Assembly: GCA_037367405.1 (NCBI GenBank)
Contig: JAZKJV010004140.1
Span: 682,001 to 746,000 of the forward strand
From: Ottelia alismoides
Lineage: Eukaryota > Streptophyta > Magnoliopsida > Alismatales > Hydrocharitaceae
Direction: 5' to 3'
DNA length: 64,000 nucleotides
Shown: one piece after another, positions 11,907 through 22,700 of the stretch
Layout of the letters: each line of letters starts with the position of its first letter
Position numbering within the stretch: position 1 is the first letter of the stretch
Translations under genes and position numbers: made by a program
Notes under the pieces: generated by a model
Database searches by the model: none
What the model saw: only the letters and a program-made list of their open reading frames with translations
What the model was told of the DNA's origin: nothing

Positions 11907-13142
11907 ACCTATTGGAGAAATGCATGAGACTACAACAAGTTCCACTACAAATGGACCAAGGGCAAATACTCGATCACGAAGATGATGTACTTGTGGTCAG
12001 AGTGGCCATAGTCAGGCCGAATGCGCTCAGTGAGTTAATGGTGTTGTGGTCACCGCACTTGATGAGTATCCACATATTCATGAAAAGGAACAAAGTTATA
12101 CCCTAGGTATATGATTAATGTAATGATTTTTTTAAACTAGTAAATGCTCTTAGTATTTGAAATGAAAAATCTAGTTAAACAATGTATTATATATATATGA
12201 ACATGATTAGTGTTCTTTTTGAATTGATGGTATTGAGTGTGTTTACAAGAAAATAGTGACATATGGATTATATAATTTAAATGGATATAATTGTGAAAAT
12301 GCAAATGTCTTAGTTTTATTAATGATAATCAAAATGAGTCAAAAGGTTGATAAGTGTAAAACTTAGTAATATGATATAGAGGTTCACATTAAGTAGTGTA
12401 TACTAATATGTAAGACAAGCTTAAATACTGAAAGAGATGACTTGATTCTTTTTAAATTGTTATCGTTGGTTATGATAACACCATTTTTTTGTATTCATTG
12501 AAGGTGATATATCTCTATTTTTTTATATTCTTATCACTGAGTGATGATTATCCTCTTAAAGTTGTTATCACCGACCACGATAGAATGCCCTATCAAGATG
12601 GTTATCACTCTTGTGATAAGTAGAAATTGGATATGGATCCATCTTCCTGAGGAATAAGGAGAATAATTTAATATTGATATCACTGAAGGTGACGACCGCA
12701 ATCCGTAAAGATTGTTATCATTGAAAACAAGAACAAAGGTTCTTTTATGATTGTTATCAACGAATGTGTCAACTGTAATGTCTTAAAATTGTTACCGTTG
12801 ACCATGATAACAAGCGTTCTATTAAGATTGTTATCACTCCCATGATATGTGGAATGTGGATGAGGGTACATCTCTTGAAGAAATAGGAAGCATTCTTTTA
12901 ATATTTTTATCGCCTTCAAGCTAAGAAAGATGCATGTTCGGCTTTTGTTATTTTCAAAAGTAATGACCATTGGTTTGTAGTCTATTTATTTCAGATCGTA
13001 ATAGACATATGTACTACACAATGTAGTGAATATTGATATCATTTCGCAGATGGATAAAACATATAGTATAAATCAAAAGTTACTCCAACTTCTACTATTC
13101 TTTGAAGTCTGGAGGATGAGCATTATTTTAAGATTGTTATGA
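11907..13142 (+). mobile_element. Family D internal region, deleted copy
   Basis: Only the tail of gag survives (about 11914-12045). It reads CTCGQSGHSQAEC after a small frameshift and so preserves the last cysteine of the zinc knuckle that D1 has lost. The rest is the non-coding tail: an AT-rich stretch, the GTTATC/GATAAC repeats at 12455-12935, and the segment ending GATTGTTATGA before LTR-D3. Confidence 0.7.
12455..12935 (+). repeat. GTTATC/GATAAC dyad array, third copy
   Basis: It is collinear with 6345-6815, with the same units and base changes scattered through both arms. GTTATCGTTGGTTATGATAAC near 12470 keeps six of the seven stem pairs of its D1 counterpart. Confidence 0.7.
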
Positions 13143-13853
13143 TGTGAAACCTCTGGTTTTAGCACTGCAACCTGGTCAAGTTGATGATGATCAAATAGTT
13201 GCAGTCCATTTAAAAATTTATGGAAAATTCATTTTTTGATCTAATTGTATAATAAGATAGGTTATTGGATGAGTATCGTCGTCAAGATACCAACTCATTT
13301 GAAATTTTACAAATCGGACATCAGATGAATGAGGTATGATCATTTTAGCGATGATGGGTCGAGTCTGAAATGATCATACGGGATTTGAGCGAGATCCGTC
13401 TAAGGATCCACCCAAGTCCGTTTAAAGGGCCTATAAAGTCTCCCTTTTGAGGAAATCCCTCCTCATTTACAAACCCTAGCCACCACCTATGATCTACCAC
13501 CTCTCAAGCTCCATAGCTCTATCGTAGCATTGTTCAGGTTGCGAATCACCATCATTTTTAGAGAGGAGCTTTCCATCATCATCCTCTATACAGATCTACC
13601 ATTAGAAATGTAAGATTACCTCTTCATCTTGAAGTATTTCGTGACTTTATTTATGGGTTAGATGTAAGAAAAGGAATTTTGTGATTTAGAGATTATCGTG
13701 GTCATGATAATATGTAGAAGACACTTACAACGAATATATGGTATTGCACTTGAAAGCACCCCTATAGGTACGGTCCCCTCCCCTTTTACTTGCAATTTTG
13801 TCGTCTTGCATATGTCCCATGGACCTTCGAGTCCCTCTTGCTAGATGGGTATC
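13143..13853 (+). mobile_element. LTR-D3, 5' part, interrupted by element A
   Basis: It begins TGTGAAACCTCTGG and follows LTR-D1 and LTR-D2 up to GATGGGTATC, where element A starts. The LTR resumes at 43676 with GTATCCCCCCTTAGTGTGG, matching D1 at 1216 and D2 at 7686. TATAAAG at 13432-13438 is the likely promoter core. Confidence 0.85.
13849..13853. repeat. Target site duplication of element A, left (GTATC)
   Basis: GTATC directly precedes the TGATCAG end of LTR1 and is repeated at 43676-43680 after the last base of LTR3. The uninterrupted D1 and D2 copies have this pentamer once. Confidence 0.95.
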
Positions 13854-14871
13854 TGATCAGCGTCCCGCACCCTTAGTTAATTCGGTCAAATTAATGTCCA
13901 AATCAATGTTAGTGATTCGTTGCAGTCGGATACGAGAGGCTAGTCAAAAACCACTTCTCAATTAATGTTAAGTTAATTTTAAGCGGCAGATATTTTTTTA
14001 CTTGGTGGAGTCCAAGGTCGATCTCAGGGAGGCAATTGTCTCCTTAGGTAAATTTTAGCAAACGTCCAAGTGTCGGATTTTCGAGGAGGTATTTTTTTGG
14101 TCTTTTTAATTTTTATGCAGACTTATACAGAAAATGCAGGCCAATTTAATGTTTCAATTAAATTAATATATCAAATGAAGTCCAAAAAGTATGAAAACTG
14201 GCCAGATGATTTATTATGGTGAAAATGATCTACACTAATTTTTTTGGATTTTTCAGTCACTAAATGGATTTACTGTGAATTAAATAAACAGACAGGGTGA
14301 TTTTCAATATTTAATTTTTAATAAATAGCAAACCACAATTTTTCAAGAACTAAAATTATCCTAGATAGCTCTAATGATAAGGAATCCAGGAAAATTTGCA
14401 GATCTTAATTTCAAGGTGAAATGAATTTATTAAAATTAAGTTAAGAAAATCACTCAACAATTTATTAAGGCCTCGATATGCGTGCAAATGGCATGAGATT
14501 TTTCTGGTATGTTAAGAATATCGTCCTTAAGTTACTGTGAATTTTTGATGATTTTTGGAAGCACAGAGAATTAATTACAAATTAAAAGGTGTCACTGGGC
14601 AAAATATGTCAAAAATTCACCAATTAATTCATTAATAATTCAACTGAAATTACAAAAATATGACACATGGACCAATAGACAGAGGACAAAATTCTCAACA
14701 AAATGCAATTTTTAGATTTGCAAAATGATGTAAATGCAACCTAGGGATGCGTGCAAACACAGGGGTGTAAATGCAATACAAAAAATAATAATACAATAAG
14801 CAAATATGCAGACAGGGACTAAAATGCAATTACCTATAATGTTGGGGACTTGAATGTGAATTCTCCACAGG

Positions 14872-14980
14872 GCACGTGCTCCTCACGTGGGCTCAGCTTC
14901 ACAGGGACCTCTTTGCAAATATGGAAAGCTCCAGGGGCCTCTGTGTAAATTACCCAGGCCGCACGTGCTCCTCACGTGGG
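14872..14980. promoter_or_regulatory. Paired G-box direct repeat in LTR1
   Basis: The 20-mer GCACGTGCTCCTCACGTGGG occurs at 14872-14891 and again at 14961-14980, each with two CACGTG cores. Counterparts are in LTR2 (near 28042, with one base lost, and 28127) and LTR3 (near 41144 and 41232). CACGTG is the bZIP/bHLH G-box and ACGTGGC the ABA-response core. Here they lie towards the U5 side of the LTR, so a role downstream of the start site is possible. Function is inferred. Confidence 0.45.
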
Positions 14981-16137
14981 TGGCCTAGGCTCGGATGGCT
15001 GCGGAGGCTCGGATCTAGGCTCGGGCGCTCTGGAGGTCTGGAGTGAGGTTCGTGCGACCCGAGCCTAGGCTCGGAGAAGAGGTTCGTGCGATTGGGCTAC
15101 ATGGCGTAACGAAGGCCCTCGGATCAAGATGGATCCGAGGGGTGTCGGTGCCGACGCGTGGCGTGACCTCGGGCCTTTGGATCGATGATGATCCAACGGC
15201 CTCTGGGGCTCGATGAAGACGGCGACGTGGCTCGCTGAGGGCCGCTGGATCAGAAGAGCGATCGACGGTGGGGAGCTGCTGCGGTGAGAGGACGCGTGGC
15301 GATGTGGGGGCCGTTCAATCGATGTGATCGAACGACAGCTGCTCGTCTGCTCCGACGATCCTCCGCCGCCCGCGGAGGAGAAGGCGGGGCTCCGGCGAAA
15401 GTGCTGTAGCTCCGCCCGTCCTTCCTCGAGGCGCTGACGCTCTCCGACTTGTCGGAGATATCCCAGAAGATGCGCGGATGGTCGACGAAACCTTCGGTGG
15501 CCTCAGGAGTGTCGGAGGGCGGCCTGAAGTTGCTGGCGATGAAGCTCGAGGGCGTCTCCGGCGAGCGTCCGTTCAATGAGCAGCAAGGTACCAGCAAGTG
15601 TGAAAGCTAGAGCCGGAGCTCGTGCGTGTGTTTATGAAGACGTGAGGATGGTTGGCGAGGCCTAAGGCGAAGGGAGGCGGTCGGGCGATGGAGCTCCGGC
15701 CAAATGGCGGAGCTGGAAATCGATGGGGGTTGATGTGCGTCATCGGAAGGTGCGGAGTAGTCAGCGAGGATGGGAGCTTCGACGCGAAGCTCGGCGAGAT
15801 GAAAGGGAAGCGAGAGAGTGACCGGTGACAGCAAGTAAAATCAGAGAAAAACAAAAGAAAAATAAGAAGAAGATCGGAGGAGGAATGGAGGGGTTTCACC
15901 TGGGAATTGGACTTCCTGCTTGAGGTCCAGGACTTCGCTCGAGGGCCGGTGATGTCCCGAGCTCGTGCAGCTGCTCGTGGGAGTCGCTGCGACACGGCGG
16001 AGCTACCGTGGATCTCGCTGGAGCTGATGCCCTTCGTCGCTCGATGATTCGTCGAATTGCTGTCACCAACTGGAGGATCAGAGCTCAGGGATGCTCTCTG
16101 GAGTGGCGGATGCGGCTGAAGGTTGCCGGTGGTGGAG

Positions 16138-16146
16138 TATTTAAAG
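16138..16146 (-). promoter_or_regulatory. Candidate TATA box of LTR1
   Basis: On the minus strand this reads CTTTAAATA within an otherwise GC-rich core, about 1.27 kb from the U3 end. LTR3 has the identical motif and LTR2 has CTTTAAATAATC. Element B has an ATTTAAG/CTATATCC pair at the comparable place (near 54010 and 63750). No start site can be read directly. Confidence 0.35.
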
Positions 16147-16862
16147 GATGGAGGTGGCAGCAGTGTTGGCGACGAGGCGATGTTTGTGGGCGACGTGGGG
16201 CTTCTATGGTGGAGATCGTGGGAGGCGAGGGAGCTGGCGAGGGTGAGGGAGGAGTGCCCTCAATCGTGGTGGTGCTGGTGGTCGGAGAAGGTGGATGAGG
16301 TGCTTCCAAGAATAGGAAGGGGGCACCCCTCCTGCAAGGCAGGGAACGTGGGAGAGAGGGGCGCCCGGAGGTAGGAGACGAGGTCTCCACCATTGGATAT
16401 TGTGATCCAACGGTGGTGATCGAAGCGAGGTGGGCGGGTAGGATTAGATCGGGGGCTTGTGATGATGGGCTGCGGTGGAGCCACGTGGTGATCTGCGGAC
16501 GAAGCGCCATCGGGCGGTCTGGATGATACTGAGGGTCTGATCAAGTGGCTGAGGGACGCCAACGGAGGAGCGGCTGAGATGGGCTCGATCAGATGGTCCA
16601 TCTGCCGCCACGTGGCGAGCTCTGGAAGAGGCGCGGTCGAATGGTGATGATCAAGGGGCGGAGAAGATCAATGGCTGAGGCAATAGGCGTGCGTGGACAC
16701 AGCGGGGCCGTTGGATCTGAAGCGCGATCCAACGGCTGAGAATGAGGCAAGGGAAAGCGGGCCGCGTGGCGCAACCAGAGGGCGCCACGTGGCCTGCTTT
16801 GAGTGGCTGGAAGAAGATACACATGTAAAGAGAAGAGGGGGCCGAATTTGGAAAAACTCAAA

Positions 16863-16905
16863 ACATGAAAGTTGTAGATCTCGATGAGATCTACAAGTTT
16901 CATGT
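16863..16905. repeat. LTR1 large hairpin (19-bp stem plus one G-G mismatch)
   Basis: ACATGAAA, a mismatch, then TTGTAGATCTC pairs with GAGATCTACAA and TTTCATGT across a GAT loop. Copies are at 30030-30072 (LTR2) and 43124-43166 (LTR3, one extra change), and a diverged version is at 54558-54606 in element B. Confidence 0.85.
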
Positions 16906-17393
16906 TGACCAAAGACGGAGATGAGGTCAAATATGATACATAAATACAAAGATACAATTATACACCTATGTAGTATACAAAGTGGCCCCGAAAACCCAAC
17001 TTTCCCATACAAGCTCCAAATTCCATGAAATTAGTCTCATTTTAAAGGTCTTTTAATGTGTAGTATTCTAAGAGTAAGTAGACCTAGTTCGGAGTTTGTA
17101 TGAGGGCTTTCTGTATATTTTAATGTACAGGGGTTCTCAGGCTTTATTGGCTATTTTACAAAGGGGATTTTTGGCATTCTTCCCTATATTATCAACTAAG
17201 GAGTACATATTATAAGGAAGAGGTTATTTTAGTGAGTGGATATTTTACAAGGGATTTTGGCTTCTTATTTGAATGCAAATGGACTGCTAAAATGTATGAA
17301 TTATGGATGTATGCATGAATGCTATTTATGCATTGTAAAGGGAAATACGCCTCTATTTACTCGGGAACAAGGCTCTATTTTTGACTTTTGAAG

Positions 17394-17414
17394 TGATGAA
17401 TCACAGATTCATCA
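17394..17414. repeat. U3-terminal palindrome of LTR1
   Basis: TGATGAATC-ACA-GATTCATCA is a perfect 9-bp inverted repeat forming the LTR end itself. The same arrangement ends LTR2 (30561-30581), LTR3 (43655-43675), LTR-E (50535-50555) and LTR-B (55465-55485). Confidence 0.9.
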
Positions 17415-17421
17415 ACCCCCT
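17415..17421 (-). other. Polypurine tract of int1
   Basis: On the minus strand AGGGGGT directly precedes the TGATGAATC start of the 3' LTR, preceded by AAGTAT. It is the expected plus-strand primer position. It is followed on the plus strand by the hairpin TTGCTCG-TCCC-CGAGCAA at 17433-17450. Confidence 0.75.
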
Positions 17422-18936
17422 ATACTTAAACCTTGCTCGTCCCCGAGCAACTAAATGAAATGCAAGAGTGAAATGATTTTGGGTTCCATACCAAGGTCAT
17501 GAACAAAAGTTAAAAATAGAGCTTGACTCGACCTTTGGATTAATTATGTGTCGGAACCTTATTGGGATCTAAGTTTAAGACTTAACAGACTTCAAGTTCC
17601 ACAAGTCTTCTATTCAAGACTCCTCAACACACCTGATCAGAACAAGTCTACATACACAACCTCTAATGACCATGAATCTTTTCATGCAGTGTAAGTGATA
17701 TATGACTCCCCACCTCAGAAGTAACAAAGAAACAACCTCCCCCAACCTGGTAACTCTAATGCCTCGGTCTAGCAACTCTTTCCTTGAGAAGCGGGGTATT
17801 CCCTTCTAAGTTCAAGTGCAACCAGCTCAAGAAGAGGGGGAAGAAGTATAGACTTTTGGGAGCTCAGCCAGTGTAGCTAAGTCTCCCGCTGCAAGCTTCA
17901 TGAGATGTAACATGGTGACCATAAGCTTTTGCTTTTCTTGACTACGTACACTCCGGTGGGGTTATTAAATTTTCAATCCGACCCACCATTTTTTTGGAGT
18001 TCTTTTTTTTTCAACAAAATGCCTCTATATAACATATCTACATGGTGCAGCATATATACAAAAATTTCCTCTTGAGCCAGTAGACTATCCCTCTTTTGAA
18101 GCTTTATTGCAACCCATGGCTTCTGTCTTTAGCCTTCATCACCACTAGGCCAAGTTGAGACACACTTCCTTCACTAGAAGAAGAAGAGAGGTTCCGCCTA
18201 GAAGTACTACCCTCATATGCTACCCCAAGCTAAAGGAAACTGCCTCCTCATCACCTCAACCGTAGAGAGCCATGTGTAAAGTGTTGGTGCATGTCAAGCC
18301 ATTGTCTCTAAGAGTCATGTGTGTGTTGTTAAGTGCTCTACTCAGGCTTGTCAAGATGACATATGAACATAGACTTGCAGACTTAAAGAATTAAGTCACT
18401 TAACCTGAGAAATCTTAACTCCAGTTCCTATAAGGTTCCTCTGACATTAGGTGGATTAAGGTCAAATCAAGTCCATCCTCAATATCTACTCATACTTGGT
18501 CCAGAACCCACTAGCTTTTCACTTTGCATATGCAAAGTATGCAGATGAAATGAGATGTCATGCTATGAAAATGCAAGACTCTTTCTTTCTTTCCTTGGAT
18601 GCAGAGATGATATGCATGAGTTAAATAAGAAGCCTTTTTGTTTTATTTTTCTGGTATACATCATGTTTTACAACAAATTTTACAACTTTTTATACAAGTA
18701 TTATACATAAAGTACATTTTTTTATTTATTTATACCCACCCATAATTATTGTAAAATATATACAAAAATACGCGAAAGTACGAGCTATGGGTAAAGTATA
18801 TATGTAATATATACACGCCCCCCTATACTTAGCGTGTGCTATGTCCCAAGAGCACGAAGAGCGAGGAAAAAGACATAGCTCGTGCTAAGCGTAGGAGAGC
18901 AAAAGGAACAAGAAGTATAGAAGTCGTCCCGCCCCC

Positions 18937-19176
18937 CTACACTTAGGCTCTGGCAGCCTAAGTGTAGAAGAAGATCAGAAATGGGGCGGACGAGGGAAAG
19001 ATGGGAGGTGGATAAGTATCAATGCGGGCATCGGTCCCCCCTATACTTAGGCTCAGGTCAGCCTAAGTATCGGTAAGAAATGAGTATGAGGACCAATGTG
19101 ATCTGGAGAATGTACATTGAACCGGCTCAGGTGACCCCTCCCCCCTATACTTAGGATCTGGTCATCCTAAGTATAG
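18937..19176 (-). repeat. Three stem-loops with C-runs (int1)
   Basis: The stems are CTACACTTAGGCT/AGCCTAAGTGTAG (18937-18967, loop CTGGC), ATACTTAGGCT/AGCCTAAGTAT (19043-19070, loop CAGGTC) and CTATACTTAGGAT/ATCCTAAGTATAG (19145-19176, loop CTGGTC). Differences between stems are paired: C-G against T-A at one position and C-G against A-T at another. Int2 copies are at 32104-32134, 32210-32237 and 32312-32343. Confidence 0.9.
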
Positions 19177-19308
19177 TCCAAGATAATGGTTCGATGATGT
19201 GGGGATGGGTTACTAGAATCCCGGGGGTAAAGGATAGGATGTACACGACTGATGGTATACATAGATGAGTCGGTGTGAATCTTTCAAGATGCTGCTGATG
19301 GCTAGAGT

Positions 19309-19962
19309 TCACTGCTGCAAGGTCTCATACGCGGCTTGAGGTGTATCTGCGGTATCTGTCTCGCGCATGAATACAATCTCCTCCACATGGACTAACTGTT
19401 CATTGGATTCGACGAAGTGCTTCAATAGCTGCCCATTCACTAGGAATGTCTGTGCGTCATCTGCGAGATCTGAGATCTCGACACATCCACTATCATGCAC
19501 CGTACGGACGACAAATGGTCCCGTCCAATTAGACTTTAACTTGCCTTGGAAAATCTTCAGCCTAGCATTGAACAACCATACCTTCTGTCCAGGAACAAAG
19601 GTCTTTCGTCTGATATATCTATCATGCCAACGCTTCACCTTGTCCTTGTACACCAAACTATTGTCGTATGCTCGGTTTCTGACTTCCACAAGCTCATTCA
19701 GATCCATGTCTCTCTGTTTCTGACCCAGGTGTGTGTTCCAGTTGACCTTTTTTATTGCCCATTCTGATTTGTGCACTAACTCTGCAGGCAAATGGCACGG
19801 CTTTCCGAATACCATTCGGAATGGGGAGGTGCCTAACGGTGTCTTGTAAGCCGTCCTATACGCCCAGAGGACTTGATCCAAGATCTGCGACCAGTCCTTC
19901 CTGTCCGTGCGGACAAGCTTTTGCAATATGGTCTTCACCTCCCTATTTGACACCTCAGCCAT
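19309..19962 (-). pseudogene. int: Int1 integrase C-terminal part
   Basis: This 217-codon frame starts at [12 protein letters not shown], the region holding the third catalytic acidic residue (Glu of the D,D,E triad). It runs through RTAYKTPLGTSPF and HDRYIRRKTFVPGQKVWLF to a GPF module (NWTGPFVVRTV) and ends without a chromodomain. That ending is typical of the Athila/TAT branch rather than chromoviruses. It is separated from the rest of integrase by a run of seven T at 20026-20032 on the plus strand that adds one base. The methionine at 19962 is internal to the ancestral protein. Confidence 0.88.
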
Positions 19963-22700
19963 ACCATTGGTTTGTGGGTGGTAAGGGCTTGCGACACGGT
20001 GTTCGATGCCGTAGTCCTTTAGAAGTTTTTTTCACCTCCCGATTCACAAAGTGGCTACCCCCGTCTGATATCATCATTTTGGGGATCCCGAACCTAGAGA
20101 TTATGTGCTCTCTGATGAATTTACAGACAGTCCTGCTGTCTGCGGCTCGGGTCGGGATAGCCTCCACCCATCTGGACAGATAATCTACCGCAAGAAGGAT
20201 GTATTCAAACCCGTGGCTGACAGGGAATGGGCCCATGAAATCGATGCCCCAGGCGTCAAAGACATCACAAATGATGACAGGCTGCATTGGCATCTCATCC
20301 TTGGAACCAACAGTTCCTCCCATTCTCTGGCAAACTGGGCACGACTTCGCGAAGACGGTGGCATCGCGAAACAGAGTCGGCCAGTAGAAGCCACATTGAA
20401 GTACCTTCCATGCGGTCCTCTTCCCGGAGTGGTGTCCTCCTGCCTCCAAACTGTGGCATAAAGAAAGGACACTCTGGTATTCCTCCTGAGGAATACACCG
20501 TCTCCAGACACAATCCGATCCTTCGAAGAAAAGGATTGGATCCTCCCAATGGTAGTGTCTAGCGTCCGACTTGAGTCGGTCGATTTGGTTCTTGGGCCAA
20601 TCTTCGGGAACTTTCTTGGAGACAAGATAATTCACGATATTGGCGTACCATGGGAGTGAATCGATAACAAGAATTGACTCGTCAGGGAAGGAGTCTCGAA
20701 TTGGTGAAACCTCGGAAGTATTAAGATCTTCAAGATGAGAAAGATGATCGGCCACTACGTTCTTCTTACCAGGTTTATCACGGATATCCAAATCAAACTC
20801 CTGGATAAGTAAAATCCAACGAAGAAGACGCGCCTTCGCGTCCTTCTTCTCCATCAAATACCGTAGTGCCGAGTGGTCTGTGAACAGAGTTACCTTGGAT
20901 CCAATTAGGTGAGATCTGAATTTGTCCAAGGCAAACACTACCGCAAGCATTTCTTTTTCCGTAACCGTATAGTTACGCTGAGCAGTATCAAGCACTTTGC
21001 TTGCGTAGTGAATTGCAAACGGGACGCCATCTCTTCTTTGTCCCAATACAGCCCCAACAGCATAATCAGAGGCGTCCGTCATGATCTCAAAGGGTAGGGA
21101 CCAATCTGGGGCTTGTAGTATGGGTGCGTCCATGAGCATTCCTTGTAACAACTTAAAGGCCTCAAGACATTTGTGATCTACAATAAACTCCATGTCTTTG
21201 CCTAGAAGCTCAGTTAGCGGTCGGGCAATCTTAGAAAAATCCCTAATGAATCTCCGATAAAATCCAACATGCTCGAGGAACGACCGCAACTGCTTTACGT
21301 TGGTGGGTGGCTGGAGTCGTCTGATCACATCCACCTTGGCAGGGTCAACCTCCATTCCTCTCTTGGAGATGACATGCCCCAACACTATGCCCTACGTCAC
21401 CATGAAGTGACTTTTCTCCCAGGAGAGCACCAGATTAACCTCACAACATCTCTTGAGGACTCGGTCCAGATTCCTAAGACAGGAATCGAAAGAATCACCA
21501 TGGACCGAGAAGTCATCCATGAAGACTTCCAGGAATTCGCCTACCATTTCGGCGAATACAGCAATCATGCACCTTTGAAAAGTACCTGGAGCATTGCATA
21601 GCCCAAAAGGCATGCGCCTGAAAGCATAGGTACCAAAGGGGCATGTAAACGTGGTCTTTTCCTGGTCCTCCGGAGCTATGGCTACTTGATTGTAGCCCGA
21701 GAACCCATCTAGGAAGCAGAAGAATTCTTTCCCCGCTAATCTTTCTAAAATCTGATCAATGAACGGTAGGGGGAAATGATCCTTCTTCGTCGCGGCATTC
21801 AGGCATCTGTAATTCACACAGACGCGCCACGACATGGGCACTCTCGTCACGATCTCCTCTCCGTCCTCGTTAGTGGTCGTCTAAATTCCCGACTTCTTCG
21901 GGACAACATGGATTGGGGCCACCCACTTGGAGTCGGAGATTGGGTAAATAAAACCCGCGTCGCACCATTTTTCTATCTCTTTTTTCACGACCTCTCGTAA
22001 ATTTGGATTCAACCGGCGTTGGAATTCACGAGAGGGTTTGGCTTCGTTCTCCAAGTAAATATGGTGCGAACACAGAGCGGGATTTATCCTGTGGAGATCG
22101 GAAATGCTCCAGCCTATCGCCTTGCGGTTTTTCTCCAGGATCTCTAGCAAGCGATATTCCTGCTCCTCGGTCAATTGCGAACTGATAATGACCGGAAATT
22201 TCTTGTCTTGGCCCGCAAGGAAGGCATATTTCAAGGTTGTGGGTAGGGGTTTGAGCTCAGGACTATGTGATCGTCTAAGAAATCTGGCTCAATCTGCTCT
22301 GATTCAGTGTTGGAAGTGGCTGGATCGTGTTCTGTGATAGCTGCCACCAAGCGCTCTATGGAGTCGGATCGTCAAAAGTTTCCATACAATCGGCAAACGC
22401 CTCGTCCGACTCGTCATCCTCATCTTCCGATTGTCCTAAAGATGTAAGGACTGACATGCCCAACTGGGCCTCTACGTCATCGAAGACGTAGGGCGATGCA
22501 GGCTCATAGCTGTACTCGTTCCTGAGGATCTCGCAGACTGACTCATGCACTGGATCATCTTCGTAGGAGATGGACACCTCGGTGCTGGCTGGGTTCTGTC
22601 TCCATGGCCCAACTAAGTCTACATGCTCACAGTCTATTCCGGTAGAAGAGTACTCGGTGCTGGATTCGGAATCCGGTCTCTGCCATCTTGTCTGCTTCAT
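19955..22700 (-). pseudogene. pol: Int1 pol: RT, RNase H and N-terminal integrase, broken
   Basis: The parts in order are a pre-RT linker (22356-22700), RT palm entry to PKKSGI (21881-22234), RT core with [10 protein letters not shown] and FMDDFSVHG (21392-21850), and RT thumb, RNase H ([17 protein letters not shown]), integrase HHCC finger and first two catalytic Asp (19955-21385). Breaks seen are a frameshift near 22260-22355, a Gln-to-stop after PKKSGI, a Glu-to-stop after HFMVT, and the one-base insertion at 20026-20032. It is collinear with the 915-codon frame in int2 and has clearly more lesions. Confidence 0.9.

Larger units (their letters stand above)
13854..17414 (-). mobile_element. 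LTR1 of element A (3' LTR on the minus strand)
   Basis: The plus-strand ends are TGATCAG and GATTCATCA, giving TG...CA termini. The U3 side (17394-17414) is a perfect 9-bp palindrome. The LTR is AT-rich at both ends with a GC-rich core (about 14860-16850) holding many CACGTG or ACGTGGC boxes and CCGTTGGATC/GATCCAACGG dyads. LTR1 has more private differences (for example CCGAGCCTAGG instead of CCGAACCTAGG near 15060) than LTR2 and LTR3 have from each other. ORFs of 115-141 codons in the core follow base composition and are not called as genes. Confidence 0.93.
17415..19308 (-). mobile_element. Int1 3' non-coding region with PPT-like hairpin array
   Basis: There are 1.9 kb between the integrase stop and the 3' LTR with no convincing ORF and no env. 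Four motifs of the form C-run plus CTATACTTAG hairpin lie at 18818-18903, 18937-18967, 19043-19070 and 19145-19176. On the element's sense strand each is a stem whose 3' arm runs into GGGGG, imitating the genuine PPT. Confidence 0.8.

Noticed and set aside
15250..16957. ORFs of 113-141 codons in the GC-rich core of LTR1, repeated in LTR2 and LTR3
   Set aside because: They overlap on both strands, are rich in Ser/Pro/Arg as expected from GC content, and are similar between copies only because the LTRs themselves are nearly identical. No domain is recognisable.
18818..19176. CRISPR-like or satellite array from the regularly spaced hairpins
   Set aside because: Spacing and unit lengths vary, there are only four units, they lie inside a plant retrotransposon and their stems, not spacers, are conserved.
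19755..20625. Plus- and minus-strand ORFs of 110-146 codons overlapping the integrase region of int1 (also 32988-33792 in int2)
   Set aside because: They lie antisense or out of frame to well-supported integrase and RNase H sequence and are shadows of it.
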